Of a stretch of 64,000 bases of DNA, positions 25,043 through 34,377 are shown in pieces. A program made the position numbers and the translations under genes. Origin of the DNA: Allohoeflea poritis (lineage in GTDB: Bacteria > Pseudomonadota > Alphaproteobacteria > Rhizobiales > Rhizobiaceae); assembly GCF_027889715.1 (NCBI RefSeq), contig NZ_JAPJZH010000008.1, positions 186,001 through 250,000 on the forward strand, given 5' to 3'. Below the pieces are notes generated by a model, which saw nothing but the letters and a program-made list of their open reading frames with translations, searched no databases and was not told where the DNA came from. Positions within the stretch are counted from its first letter, which is position 1. Each line of letters opens with the position of its first letter.

Positions 25043-25843
25043 ATGGTTGTGAAGAATTATTTTCAGATGCTGCTGGACGAGCCAAACGCCTTAACGCCCG
25101 ATCAGGTCGTCGCCGTGCTCAACGAACACGGGGATCACGGCGTGATTCTGGTTTGCGAACACGCCTCGAACTGGATTCCGGCGCTCTATGACGGGCTCGG
25201 CGTGGACACGCTGGCACAGCATAGCCACATCGCCTGGGACCCGGGTGCGCTCGGCGTTGCCGAGGCTCTCAGCAGCGCGCTGAACGCGCCGCTGGTTTTC
25301 GGCTGCGTGTCACGGCTGGTTTACGACTGCAACCGCCCGCCAGAGGCGCAGGATGCAATACCGGCCGTCAGCGAAGTGACGCCGGTTCCGGGCAACCGGG
25401 ATTTGACCGCCGAAGACCGCACCGAGCGCATCGACACCGTCTACATGCCGTTCCGGCGGCGTCTGGAAAAGGTCGTCGGCAATGCTCCGTCCAATGCGAC
25501 GCTGGTCACCATCCACAGCTTCACACCAACCTATCACGGCCAGAAAAGATCGACCGAGATCGGCGTTCTTCATGGGTCCGATCCGCGCCTTGCCGAGGCC
25601 ATGATGGCCACCGCCGGACAATTCACGCAACGCACTGTCCGGCTCAACGATCCTTATGGGCCTCAAGACGGCGTCAGCCATACGCTGAACCTGCATGGAA
25701 GCGCCAACGGGCTCGCCAATGTGATGATCGAGATACGCAATGATCTCATCGACACACGGCACAAGCAGAACAAAATGGCGAAACTGCTGCACCCCTGGCT
25801 GCGGGCGGCGATTGCGGGCCTTTCGCCGGAGGCCGCGCCATGA
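25043..25843 (+). CDS. N-formylglutamate amidohydrolase-family metallohydrolase
   Basis: 266 residues. The family motifs are VLVCEHASNWIP, HSHIAWDPGA, YDCNRPP, TIHSFTP and GVSHTLN-LHG, with the glutamate/histidine set expected for a zinc-dependent N-formylglutamate deformylase (HutG-type). The start is not fixed: ATG 25043 and ATG 25067 are both plausible; earlier in-frame starts would run through the probable operator. Its TGA overlaps the TRAP small permease ATG. No hut genes are nearby, so histidine catabolism is unlikely, and its job probably concerns another N-acyl- or amide-linked glutamate (see the ligase downstream). Confidence 0.85.
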   Translation: MVVKNYFQMLLDEPNALTPDQVVAVLNEHGDHGVILVCEHASNWIPALYDGLGVDTLAQHSHIAWDPGALGVAEALSSALNAPLVFGCVSRLVYDCNRPPEAQDAIPAVSEVTPVPGNRDLTAEDRTERIDTVYMPFRRRLEKVVGNAPSNATLVTIHSFTPTYHGQKRSTEIGVLHGSDPRLAEAMMATAGQFTQRTVRLNDPYGPQDGVSHTLNLHGSANGLANVMIEIRNDLIDTRHKQNKMAKLLHPWLRAAIAGLSPEAAP

Positions 25844-26457
25844 ACCGTGCGATGGCGGCTTATGTACGTGTCGTGGATGCGGTCAACTACCGCATCGGCC
25901 GCATCATGATGTACGGCGTCTTCGTCATGATGGCGATCCTGTTGTGGTCGTCGGTCTCCAAGACATTCTTCCTGCCCTCGCTGTGGACCCTGGAAACCGC
26001 GCAATTCGCCATGGTCGCCTACTACATCATGGGCGGACCCTATTCGATCCAGCTCGGCTCCAATGTACGCATGGACCTGTTCTACGGATCCTGGAGCGTG
26101 CGCCGCAAAGCCTGGTTCGACAGCTTCACCGTGTTTTTCCTCATCTTCTATCTCGGCGTGCTGCTCTATGGCGGTGTCGGCTCCACGGCCTATTCGCTGG
26201 GCCACTGGGGTGACGAGCCTTTCGGCTTCCTCGGCCAGATCGTCGCAGCTTTCTTTACCGGCGGGCCGGACGCGGCAACCGAAGTTATCGGCCGCACCGA
26301 ACGCAGCCCCTCCGCCTGGCGCCCGTTTCTATGGCCGATCAAGACCGTGATGTGCTTCGGCATATTCCTGATGCTGCTGCAGGCCGTCTCGGAACTCTTC
26401 AAGGATATCGCCTGTATCAGGGGCTATGAATGGGGGCGCCGCGCCGATGTCGCATGA
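25840..26457 (+). CDS. TRAP transporter small permease (DctQ-type)
   Basis: 205 residues and four predicted membrane helices, the DctQ arrangement. The usual family length is about 160-190; the extra residues (about 145-170, TGGPDAATEVIGRTERSPSAW) form a loop between helices 3 and 4, as in the long DctQ subfamily. It forms the membrane complex with the large permease, whose gene overlaps this one by 11 bases. Confidence 0.88.
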   Translation: MNRAMAAYVRVVDAVNYRIGRIMMYGVFVMMAILLWSSVSKTFFLPSLWTLETAQFAMVAYYIMGGPYSIQLGSNVRMDLFYGSWSVRRKAWFDSFTVFFLIFYLGVLLYGGVGSTAYSLGHWGDEPFGFLGQIVAAFFTGGPDAATEVIGRTERSPSAWRPFLWPIKTVMCFGIFLMLLQAVSELFKDIACIRGYEWGRRADVA

Positions 26458-27769
26458 GATGATCGCCATCTTCATGTTCGCATCCATGATGCTGATGCTG
26501 TTCACCGGACAGCGGGTCTTCGGCGCCATCGGGGCTGTTGCCGCCATCGCGGCGCTCGCCCTTTGGGGTACCGGCGGTCAGGACATCCCCTTCTCGGCCG
26601 CCATGAAGCTGATGAAATGGTACCCGCTGCTGACCCTGCCGATGTTCATTTTCATGGGCTACATCCTGTCGGAATCGAAGCTCGCCGACGATCTCTACCG
26701 CATGTTCCATGTCTGGATGGGGCCGATCAATGGCGGGCTGGCGATCGGCACGATCGGGCTGATGGTTCTGGTCTCGGCAATGAACGGACTTTCAGTGGCC
26801 GGCATGGCGATCGGCGCAACAATCGCCCTGCCCGAGCTGTTGCGACGCGGCTATGACAAGCGCATGGTCACCGGCGTCATCCAGGCCGGATCGTCGCTAG
26901 GCATCCTCGTCCCGCCCTCGGTCGTCCTTGTTCTTTACGCCATGATCGCCCGCCAACCGGTGGGCCAGCTCTGGCTGGCAGGTGTCGTGCCGGGTTTGCT
27001 GATGGCCGGCATGTTCGTGCTCTATATCGGACTGCGCTGCTATTTTCAGCCCAATCTCGGCCCGGCGCTCAAGGACGAAGCGCGCACCATGCCGAGGGCC
27101 GAGAAGCTCAAGCTGCTGCAGGCCGGCGCTTTGCCGCTGGCGATCTTCGCGGCGATGATGGTCCCCTTCGTCAATGGCTGGACCTCGCTGGTCGAAAGCT
27201 CCGCCATCGGCGCCCTCACCGCCTTCGCGGCGGCCGTGCTGAAGGGGCGCATGACCCGCGAGGTCTTCGAAAACAGCACGCGCCAGACCCTGGCGATCTC
27301 CTGCATGTTCATGTGGATCATCCTGGCGGCGCTCGGCTTCGGTGCCGTGTTCGACGGGCTCGGCGCTGTCCGCGCCATCGACAATCTCTTCACCGAACAG
27401 CTCGGGCTCGATCCGTGGATGATCCTCATCCTGATGCAGCTCAGCTTCCTGTTGATGGGAACGTTCCTGGACGACACGGCAATGCTGGTCATCGTCGCGC
27501 CGCTCTATGTGCCTTTGGTCAAGGTGCTGGGTTTCGACCTCATCTGGTACGGCGTGCTCTATACGATCACCACGCAGATCGCCTATATGACGCCGCCATT
27601 CGGCTACAACCTCTTCCTGATGCGTGCCATGGCGCCGCCGGAGGTGAACCTCTCCGACATATACAAGTCCATCATTCCGTTTGTCGGGGTGATGATCGCC
27701 TGCCTGGCGCTGATCATGGCTTTCCCCCAGATCGCGCTGTGGCTGCCGCAATATGTCTACGGAAACTGA
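26447..27769 (+). CDS. TRAP transporter large permease (DctM-type)
   Basis: About 440 residues with 12 or more membrane helices. Diagnostic segments include LTLPMFIFMGYI, GSSLGILVPPSVVLVLYAMIA and FLLMGTFLDDTAML. It is the sodium-driven channel subunit. ATG 26447 (MSHEMIAIF) is preferred; an earlier in-frame ATG at 26426 lies deeper in the DctQ gene. It works with the DctQ and DctP genes flanking it. Confidence 0.93.
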   Translation: MSHEMIAIFMFASMMLMLFTGQRVFGAIGAVAAIAALALWGTGGQDIPFSAAMKLMKWYPLLTLPMFIFMGYILSESKLADDLYRMFHVWMGPINGGLAIGTIGLMVLVSAMNGLSVAGMAIGATIALPELLRRGYDKRMVTGVIQAGSSLGILVPPSVVLVLYAMIARQPVGQLWLAGVVPGLLMAGMFVLYIGLRCYFQPNLGPALKDEARTMPRAEKLKLLQAGALPLAIFAAMMVPFVNGWTSLVESSAIGALTAFAAAVLKGRMTREVFENSTRQTLAISCMFMWIILAALGFGAVFDGLGAVRAIDNLFTEQLGLDPWMILILMQLSFLLMGTFLDDTAMLVIVAPLYVPLVKVLGFDLIWYGVLYTITTQIAYMTPPFGYNLFLMRAMAPPEVNLSDIYKSIIPFVGVMIACLALIMAFPQIALWLPQYVYGN

Positions 27770-27827
27770 CAAGAACTCCGAAAGGAGCGGGAATGCCAAC
27801 CATAACGATGACAAATCGGAGGACGAC

Positions 27828-28862
27828 ATGACTTCAAGACGTAAATTTCTGAAAACCGCCGGCATCGCCGGGGCCGCAACCCTTGCCGCGCCCGCCGTCA
27901 AGGCCCAGGCGCCGATCAAATGGCGCATGCAGACCTATGCCGGCCCGGCGCTGGCCGAACACGTGATCAAGCCGTCGATCGACGCCTTCAATATCGCCGC
28001 CAAGGGCCAGATGGAGATCGAACTGTTCTTCTCCGACCAGTTGGTACCGACCGGCGAACTCTTCCGCGCCATGCAGAAGGGCACGATCGACGCCGTTCAG
28101 TCGGATGACGACTCCATGGCATCGCCCACGGAAGTGACCGTCTTCGGCGGCTATTTCCCCTTTGCTTCGCGCTATTCGCTGGACGTGCCGGTGCTCTTCA
28201 ACCAGTACGGTCTGAAAGAGATCTGGGACGAGGAATACGCCGCCGTCGGCGTCAAGCACATTTCCGCCGGCGCGTGGGACCCGTGCCACTTCGCCACCAA
28301 GGATCCGATCAACAGCCTGGAGGACATGAAGGGCAAGCGCGTCTTCACCTTCCCCACCGCCGGCCGCTTCCTGTCGCAGTTCGGCGTCGTGCCTGTGACG
28401 CTGCCATGGGAAGATATCGAGGTCGCCGTACAGACCGGCGAACTCGACGGCATCGCCTGGTCGGGCATCACCGAGGACTATACGGTCGGCTGGGCCGACG
28501 TGACCAACTACTTCCTGACCAACAACATCTCCGGCGCCTGGGCCGGCTCGTTCTTCGCCAATATGGACCGCTGGAACGAACTGCCCGAGCATCTGAAGGT
28601 GATGTTGCAGATGGCCATGGACCAGTCGCACTATTATCGTCAGTGGTGGTACTGGGGCGGCGAGGCCAATCTGCGTGTCCACGGCACCAAGCTCAAGCTG
28701 ACCACCATTCCGGACGAGGAATGGGCGACGGTCGAAAAGGCCGCGGTCCAGTTCTGGGACGAGATTGCCGCCGAAAGCCCGACAAAGGCCAAGGTGGTCG
28801 ATATCTTCCGCAAGTATAATGCGGATATGGAAAAGGCTGGACGGCCCTACCGTTACAGCTGA
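27828..28862 (+). CDS. TRAP transporter periplasmic binding protein (DctP family)
   Basis: 344 residues. The twin-arginine signal MTSRRKFLKT to PAVKAQ is clear, and GGAGG lies 8 bases before ATG 27828. The mature domain contains ELDGIAWSGITED and LPWEDIEVAVQTG, like the 2-oxoacid/monocarboxylate branch of DctP proteins rather than the C4-dicarboxylate branch. The substrate is not decided; downstream enzymes suggest an amine, amino alcohol or related acid. Confidence 0.9.
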   Translation: MTSRRKFLKTAGIAGAATLAAPAVKAQAPIKWRMQTYAGPALAEHVIKPSIDAFNIAAKGQMEIELFFSDQLVPTGELFRAMQKGTIDAVQSDDDSMASPTEVTVFGGYFPFASRYSLDVPVLFNQYGLKEIWDEEYAAVGVKHISAGAWDPCHFATKDPINSLEDMKGKRVFTFPTAGRFLSQFGVVPVTLPWEDIEVAVQTGELDGIAWSGITEDYTVGWADVTNYFLTNNISGAWAGSFFANMDRWNELPEHLKVMLQMAMDQSHYYRQWWYWGGEANLRVHGTKLKLTTIPDEEWATVEKAAVQFWDEIAAESPTKAKVVDIFRKYNADMEKAGRPYRYS

Positions 28863-28915
28863 TACCAACCTGCGGGGCGGACATTCCCTGCCCCGCAACT
28901 TTGATGGAACGGATG

Positions 28916-30268
28916 ATGACTTTCGACGAACTCAAAGCCGCCGTCGCCAACGGCACGATCGACACCGTGCTCGTCTGCATTATCGATATGCAGGGCCGGC
29001 TGATGGGCAAGCGCTTCGTCGCCCGGCACTTCGTCGACAGTGCCTATGAGGAAACCCATTGCTGCGACTATCTGCTGGCGACCGACCTCGAAATGGCGAC
29101 GCCCGACGGCTATGCGTCGACAAGCTGGGAATCCGGTTACGGCGACTATGTCATGAAACCGGACCTCGCCACGCTGCGCCCCGTCCCATGGCTTGAGGGC
29201 ACAGCGCTCGTTCTTTGCGATGTGCTCGACCATCACAGCCACGAACCCGTACCGCATGCGCCGCGCGCCGTGCTCAAGCGCCAGATCGCGCGGCTCGCCG
29301 ACATGGGCCTCTCGCCGGTCATGGCCACCGAGCTGGAATTCTTCCTGTTCGAAAAGAGTTACGACGAAATCCGCAAATCCGGCTTTCGAGACCTGCAGCC
29401 GATCAGCGGCTACAACGAGGACTACCACATCTTCCAGACCACCAAGGAGGAGGCGGTCATGCGGCCCCTCCGCAACCATCTGGTCGCGATGGGCGTTCCG
29501 GTGGAAAACACAAAGGGCGAGGCCGAGGCCGGACAGGAGGAACTGAACATCCGCTATGCGGACGCCCTTTCCTGCGCCGATCATCACACGCTCGCCAAGC
29601 ACGCGGTCAAGGAGATTGCCTGGCAGAACGGGCATGCCGCGACCTTCCTGTCGAAATGGGATCATCGACGCGTCGGCAGTTCCTCGCATATTCACCAGTC
29701 GCTGTGGCACGATGGCGGCAACGCCTTCCAGGACGCCGGCGCGAAACTCGGCATGTCGGACCTGATGCGCAACTACATTGCCGGTCTCATCAAATATACG
29801 CCCGACATCATGGTGTTCCTGGCACCTTACGTGAACAGCTACAAGCGCTTCGCCAAGGGCACCTTCGCGCCGACCAAATCCGTCTGGTCGGTCGATAACC
29901 GCACCGCCGGTTACCGGCTTTGCGGCGACGGCACGGCGGCGGTGCGCGTCGAATGCCGCATCGGCGGCTCGGATTTCAATCCCTACCTGGCGCTCGCCGC
30001 ACAGCTTGCTGCCGGCATTGCCGGCATTGAGGAAAAACTGGAACTGGCCGACCCCACGACCGGCGATGTCTACAACGCCGCCGAAGCACCCGATATCCCG
30101 AACACGCTGCGTGCAGCGACCGAATGCCTGCGCGGCTCGGCGATGCTGAAATCGGCCCTCGGCGAGGATGTCACCGCCCATTATGTGCGCTGCGCCGAAT
30201 GGGAACAGGAGGAGTTCGACCGCATCGTCACCGACTGGGAAGTGGCCCGCGGCTTCGAAAGGGCCTGA
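28916..30268 (+). CDS. Glutamine-synthetase-like gamma-glutamyl-amine ligase (PuuA/GlnT family)
   Basis: 450 residues of glutamine-synthetase fold. The beta-grasp domain (about 1-110) includes YGDYVMKPDL; the catalytic barrel has ATELEFFLF, GEAEAGQEELNI, SKWDHRRVGSSSHIHQSLW and NRTAGYRL. This motif set is that of PuuA/IpuC-type enzymes that join glutamate to an amine, not of GlnA. The start is taken as ATG 28916 because GGAA lies six bases upstream; TTG 28901 and ATG 28904/28913 also occur. The aldehyde and alcohol dehydrogenases immediately downstream fit a gamma-glutamylated amine or amino-alcohol pathway. Confidence 0.87.
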   Translation: MTFDELKAAVANGTIDTVLVCIIDMQGRLMGKRFVARHFVDSAYEETHCCDYLLATDLEMATPDGYASTSWESGYGDYVMKPDLATLRPVPWLEGTALVLCDVLDHHSHEPVPHAPRAVLKRQIARLADMGLSPVMATELEFFLFEKSYDEIRKSGFRDLQPISGYNEDYHIFQTTKEEAVMRPLRNHLVAMGVPVENTKGEAEAGQEELNIRYADALSCADHHTLAKHAVKEIAWQNGHAATFLSKWDHRRVGSSSHIHQSLWHDGGNAFQDAGAKLGMSDLMRNYIAGLIKYTPDIMVFLAPYVNSYKRFAKGTFAPTKSVWSVDNRTAGYRLCGDGTAAVRVECRIGGSDFNPYLALAAQLAAGIAGIEEKLELADPTTGDVYNAAEAPDIPNTLRAATECLRGSAMLKSALGEDVTAHYVRCAEWEQEEFDRIVTDWEVARGFERA

Positions 30269-30270
30269 CC

Positions 30271-31641
30271 ATGCTCGAATGCATCTCACCGATTGACGGG
30301 TCGGTTTTCGCCACCCGCCCGACGCTTTCCGCCGACGAGGCGGCAAGTGCCATTGCCCGCGCCCGCGCGGCTCAGCCAGCATGGGCGGCACGGCCGCTCG
30401 ACGACCGCATCGCCCTGGTGCGCGCCGGTGTCGCCCGGCTGCGGGACATGAACGACGAGGCCGTTCCGGAACTGGCGCATATGATGGGCCGTCCGGTGCG
30501 CTATGGCGGCGAGATCGGCGGTGTCGAGGAGCGGGCAAACTATATGGCCGACATCGCCGAGCAAGCGTTGGCACCCTTTGTCGTCGAGGACGGTCCGGCA
30601 TTCGAACGCCGTATCCTGCGCGAGCCGCAGGGCGTCGTCCTGGTGGTCTCGCCCTGGAACTATCCCTATCTGACGGCGATCAACACCATTGCCCCCGCCC
30701 TCATTGCCGGAAACGCAGTCATCCTCAAAGGCGCGACCCAGACCCTGCTCGCCGGCGAGAGGCTGGCCCGTGCCTTCCACGAAGCGGGCGTTCCTGAAGA
30801 TGTCTTCCAGAACCTGTTCCTCGATCATGCGACAACTTCGGATCTGATTGCCCGGCGCAGTTTCGGCTTCGTCAATTTCACCGGCTCGGTGGCCGGCGGG
30901 CAGGCGATCGAGCGCGCCGCCGCGGGCACCTTCACGGGCGTCGGCCTCGAACTCGGCGGCAAGGACCCCGGCTATGTGCTTGACGACGCCGATGTCGACG
31001 CCGCGGCCGAAACGCTTATCGACGGCGCCATGTTCAATTCCGGCCAGTGCTGCTGCGGCATCGAGCGCATTTACGTGCACCAGAACCTTTTCGATACCTT
31101 CGTCGAGAAGGCGAAAGCCATCGTTGACGCCTATGTACTCGGAAATCCGCTCAACACCGACACGACGCTCGGCCCGATGGCGCACCTGCGCTTCGCCGAT
31201 CTTGTCCGCGCCCAGACATCGGAAGCCATCGCCGCCGGTGCAAGGCCGGTCATCGACACGGCACGCTTTGCCGACGATGGCGGCACCTATCTGGCGCCGC
31301 AGATCCTGACCGATGTGACCCACGACATGCGGGTGATGCGCGAGGAAAGCTTCGGCCCGGTCGTCGGCATCATGCCGGTCGGCAGTGACGACGAAGCCGT
31401 GGCGTTGATGAACGACAGCGAATTCGGGCTGACGGCCTCACTCTGGACAGCCGATGCAGAGCGTGCGGCAGCCATCGGCGCACGCATCGAGACCGGCACG
31501 GTCTTCATGAACCGCTGCGACTATCTCGACCCGGGCCTTTGCTGGACCGGCTGCAAGGACACCGGTCGGGGCGGCGCCCTGTCGCATATCGGCTACCAGC
31601 ACGTCACCCGTCCGAAATCCTACCACTTGAAGAAGAGCTGA
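30271..31641 (+). CDS. NAD(P)-dependent aldehyde dehydrogenase
   Basis: 456 residues. N130 in SPWNY, K153 in the K-x-A-type segment ILKGAT (usual KPS/KPA), general base E227 in LELGGKDP, and catalytic cysteine C261 in FNSGQCCCG. The family is succinate-semialdehyde/PuuC-like. It begins two bases after the ligase stop. In the proposed pathway it would oxidise the aldehyde formed from the gamma-glutamylated amine or alcohol. The K-G-A in place of K-P-S/A is a minor oddity. Confidence 0.9.
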   Translation: MLECISPIDGSVFATRPTLSADEAASAIARARAAQPAWAARPLDDRIALVRAGVARLRDMNDEAVPELAHMMGRPVRYGGEIGGVEERANYMADIAEQALAPFVVEDGPAFERRILREPQGVVLVVSPWNYPYLTAINTIAPALIAGNAVILKGATQTLLAGERLARAFHEAGVPEDVFQNLFLDHATTSDLIARRSFGFVNFTGSVAGGQAIERAAAGTFTGVGLELGGKDPGYVLDDADVDAAAETLIDGAMFNSGQCCCGIERIYVHQNLFDTFVEKAKAIVDAYVLGNPLNTDTTLGPMAHLRFADLVRAQTSEAIAAGARPVIDTARFADDGGTYLAPQILTDVTHDMRVMREESFGPVVGIMPVGSDDEAVALMNDSEFGLTASLWTADAERAAAIGARIETGTVFMNRCDYLDPGLCWTGCKDTGRGGALSHIGYQHVTRPKSYHLKKS

Positions 31642-31645
31642 GCGC

Positions 31646-32800
31646 ATGAAGCTTGAAGCCAACTGGTCCTACCCCACAGCCATTCGTTTCGGCGCGGGAC
31701 GCATTGCCGAACTGCCGCAGGCCTGCGCGGATGCAGGCATTGAGAAACCGCTGCTGGTGACCGATCGCGGGCTGGCCGATTTACCGATCACCGCTCGCGC
31801 ACTCGATATTCTGGAAGCCGCCGGCCTTGGCCGCGCGCTGTTCGCCGATGTCGATCCCAACCCGAACGAGATCAACCTGGCCGCCGGTATCGAAGCCTTC
31901 CGGGCCGGCGGGCACGATGGCGTGGTCGCTTTCGGCGGCGGCTCCGGTCTCGATCTCGGCAAGATGGTCGCCTTCATGGCCGGCCAGACGCGGCCGGTCT
32001 GGGATTTCGAGGATGTCGGCGACTGGTGGACCCGCGCCGACGCAAGCGCCATCGCACCGAATGTCGCGGTGCCGACAACGGCCGGAACCGGTTCGGAAGT
32101 CGGCCGCGCCTCGGTCATTACCAACGCGGCCACCCACGAAAAGAAGATCATCTTCCACCCCAAGGTCCTGCCCTCGGTCGTGATTGCCGACGCGGAACTG
32201 ACGGTCGGCATGCCGCCGGCGATCACCGCCGGGACCGGCATGGACGCCTTCGCCCATTGCCTGGAAGCCTATTGCTCGCCCCATTATCATCCGATGAGCC
32301 AGGGCATCGCGCTCGAAGGCATGCGTCTCGTCAAGCAATATCTTCCGCGCGCCTACGCGACACCGGACGATCTGGAAGCCCGTGCTCACATGATGTCGGC
32401 GGCCATGATGGGCGCCACCGCATTCCAGAAGGGCCTCGGCGCCATCCACGCGCTCAGCCATCCGATCGGCGCTCTTTACAACACCCATCACGGCACAACG
32501 AATGCCGTGGTCATGCAGGCTGTCCTGCGTTTCAACCGGCCGGCGGTCGAAGACAGGCTTGCCGAGGCTGCCGCCTATCTCGGCATCGATGGCGGATTCG
32601 ACGGGTTCTACGCATTTGTCGGCGAATTGAACGCGGCGCTTGGCATTCCGAAAAACCTCGCCGCCATGGGCATCGGGGAACCCGATATCGACCGCATCGT
32701 CGCCAGCGCCCTGATCGATCCGAGCCGTGGCGGCAATCCCGTGGTTCTGACGGAAGAAAACACGCGCGCGCTGGTGATGGAGCTTGCCGGCGCGGCGTGA
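31646..32800 (+). CDS. Iron-type alcohol dehydrogenase
   Basis: 384 residues of group III (Fe-ADH) fold. GGGSGLDLGKMVAF binds NAD(P), PTTAGTGSEVGRASV is the family signature, and the metal ligands are expected in GMDAFAHCLEAY (D and H) and AIHALSHPIGALYNTHHG (two H). It starts four bases after the aldehyde dehydrogenase. It likely oxidises a primary alcohol to the aldehyde used by the previous enzyme and ends the operon, convergent with the dihaem protein gene (21 bases between ends). Confidence 0.9.
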   Translation: MKLEANWSYPTAIRFGAGRIAELPQACADAGIEKPLLVTDRGLADLPITARALDILEAAGLGRALFADVDPNPNEINLAAGIEAFRAGGHDGVVAFGGGSGLDLGKMVAFMAGQTRPVWDFEDVGDWWTRADASAIAPNVAVPTTAGTGSEVGRASVITNAATHEKKIIFHPKVLPSVVIADAELTVGMPPAITAGTGMDAFAHCLEAYCSPHYHPMSQGIALEGMRLVKQYLPRAYATPDDLEARAHMMSAAMMGATAFQKGLGAIHALSHPIGALYNTHHGTTNAVVMQAVLRFNRPAVEDRLAEAAAYLGIDGGFDGFYAFVGELNAALGIPKNLAAMGIGEPDIDRIVASALIDPSRGGNPVVLTEENTRALVMELAGAA

Positions 32801-32821
32801 TGACGCTGAAATTTCCGGCGA

Positions 32822-33976
32822 TCAGTCCGCCACGGGCTGATCGTCGCTCAGGCTGCGCAGGAAGGCGAGCAGGTCATCGACCTCGTCATCGGACAGATTG
32901 AGCGGCATCAGGATCGCTTCTCCGTCCGCATGCAGGCGCTCCATATCGATGGTGTTGTAATGGGCGACAACGGATTCGAGATCAGGCAGACTTCCATCGT
33001 GCATATAGGGTGCCGTGCGTGATGCGCCGCGCAGTGACGGCACCCGGAATTTCCCGAAATCCAGATGCGTGCGCCGCACATTGCGCACCGCCCAGGCGCC
33101 CCTTTTCCCGGGATCGTCGGTGAACGCGCCATCCAGGGTGAACGGGCTCTCAAGCAACGCTTTCAGCCCGCCATGGCGCCCCGGATCGACGCGCCCCGGC
33201 TCAATGAAATAGGGCACGCCCGCATCGTGGAACTCGCCATTGGTAAAGGCCGGACCCGTATGACAGAAGGCGCAATTGCCCTTGCCGAGAAAGATCTGCA
33301 AACCCCTTTGCGCGCTTTCGGGATAGTCCGCCGCACGTGCCATATCGCCCAGCTCCAGCGCGTCGCGGAAGCGATCGAAGGATGTTTGGCCAGTGATCAG
33401 CGTTTCCTTATACGCCGCCAAGGCCTTTGCGATATTCACCAGCACCGTTTCGGATGCGTGATCGGATGATGGCCCGAACAATTGCGCATAGGTGCTGGCA
33501 TAAGGACCGTCGGCCATCATTGTCTTCAGGCTTTGCGCATCGCTTGCCAGTTCATCCGCATTCAGAATGGGCAAAAGACTTTGCGCCCACAGATTGTCGC
33601 TGTCCCCTGCCCAACCGAACCAGCGGTGCGTGCCGACATTCATAAGCGAAGGCGTATTGCGGTCCAACGCGACGCGCCCCATGGCGCGCGGCCGGTCCTC
33701 CGAAAAACCGCGCGCCGGCACATGGCAGGTGGCACAGGAGATCGAGCCATCCCTGGACAAGTCCGGATCATGGAACAATTGCTCACCGAAAGCGATCGCG
33801 GCCGCGTTGCCGGACACGCGATTGCTCGGGTCCGGTCCAACCGCTGGCGGCCAAGGTCCGTGTGTCAAGGTCCGGGATATCTCTTCCGGCGTCAGCAACA
33901 CATCGGCCGCCGCCGGCCCGGCAATGATCGCGGCGACCAAATGAAAAGCGACAATGATGCGGCAAAGCCGGTTCAT
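32822..33976 (-). CDS. Exported MauG/cytochrome-c-peroxidase-family dihaem protein
   Basis: 384 residues with a signal peptide (MNRLCRIIVAF to AAAD). Two c-type haem motifs, CATCH at 81-85 and CAFCH at 235-239, plus RGASRTAPYMHDGSL and TFDGAFTDD-type segments, mark the MauG/CcpA family. ATG 33976 overlaps the preceding YtkA-like gene stop by 4 bases; the longer frame to 34045 would extend into that gene. MauG relatives oxidise protein tryptophans or reduce peroxide in the periplasm. The partner is unknown. Confidence 0.88.
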   Translation of the reverse strand: MNRLCRIIVAFHLVAAIIAGPAAADVLLTPEEISRTLTHGPWPPAVGPDPSNRVSGNAAAIAFGEQLFHDPDLSRDGSISCATCHVPARGFSEDRPRAMGRVALDRNTPSLMNVGTHRWFGWAGDSDNLWAQSLLPILNADELASDAQSLKTMMADGPYASTYAQLFGPSSDHASETVLVNIAKALAAYKETLITGQTSFDRFRDALELGDMARAADYPESAQRGLQIFLGKGNCAFCHTGPAFTNGEFHDAGVPYFIEPGRVDPGRHGGLKALLESPFTLDGAFTDDPGKRGAWAVRNVRRTHLDFGKFRVPSLRGASRTAPYMHDGSLPDLESVVAHYNTIDMERLHADGEAILMPLNLSDDEVDDLLAFLRSLSDDQPVAD

Positions 33977-34377
33977 GGGATCGGCATATCCAGCACGTAG
34001 GACGCCCGCTCTGCTCCAGCACGGACGGTGACCGTCAATTCCCACGGCCCGGGCATGTGATAGACCATGTTTGTGATTGCAAAGCGCCCGTTGCCCAAGG
34101 CCTCGATGTCCGGCTCGTAATTCATGCCATGCTGGTGGCTGGGCATCCAGGCATCGACATCAACGCTTGAAACCGCGCCTGAATTCCACGGGCAGACCAC
34201 CAGTTCCAGGCCGGTGGGCTGCGAGACCACGGACGGACCGAGGATTGCGTAGACCTCCGGAGCCGCCTCGGTTTCCGGCGTCATGCGTTGCGCGTCAGGG
34301 TCGGAGACACAGGCTAGAGCCGGTCCGGCCAGATATGCAAGCAGGCACAGCGCCGCGACAGCTCTATTTGCTGGCAA
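33973..34377 (-). CDS. Exported YtkA/FixH-like protein
   Basis: 134 residues starting with TTG inside the end of the upstream amidohydrolase gene (14-base overlap). The signal (RAVAALCLLAYLAG to ALAC) could be a lipobox-like cleavage, as a cysteine follows (LACVS). The mature domain has WMPSHQHGM and GRFAITNMVYHMPGPWELTVTV, the pattern of YtkA/FixH-type immunoglobulin-like domains, often linked to copper or haem-protein maturation. Its overlap with the dihaem protein gene suggests a shared periplasmic complex. Confidence 0.75.
   Translation of the reverse strand: MPANRAVAALCLLAYLAGPALACVSDPDAQRMTPETEAAPEVYAILGPSVVSQPTGLELVVCPWNSGAVSSVDVDAWMPSHQHGMNYEPDIEALGNGRFAITNMVYHMPGPWELTVTVRAGAERASYVLDMPIP

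Noticed and set aside
25031-25060. TTGACA followed by AATTAT as a sigma-70 promoter for the N-formylglutamate-amidohydrolase-like gene
   Set aside because: The -10 element would end 7 bases before ATG 25067 and inside the coding region if ATG 25043 is used; spacing of 18 is off. Kept out of the feature list.
28853-30601. Long antisense open frame opposite the glutamine-synthetase-like and aldehyde dehydrogenase genes
   Set aside because: No recognisable motif or start signal; the plus-strand frames have intact catalytic residues.
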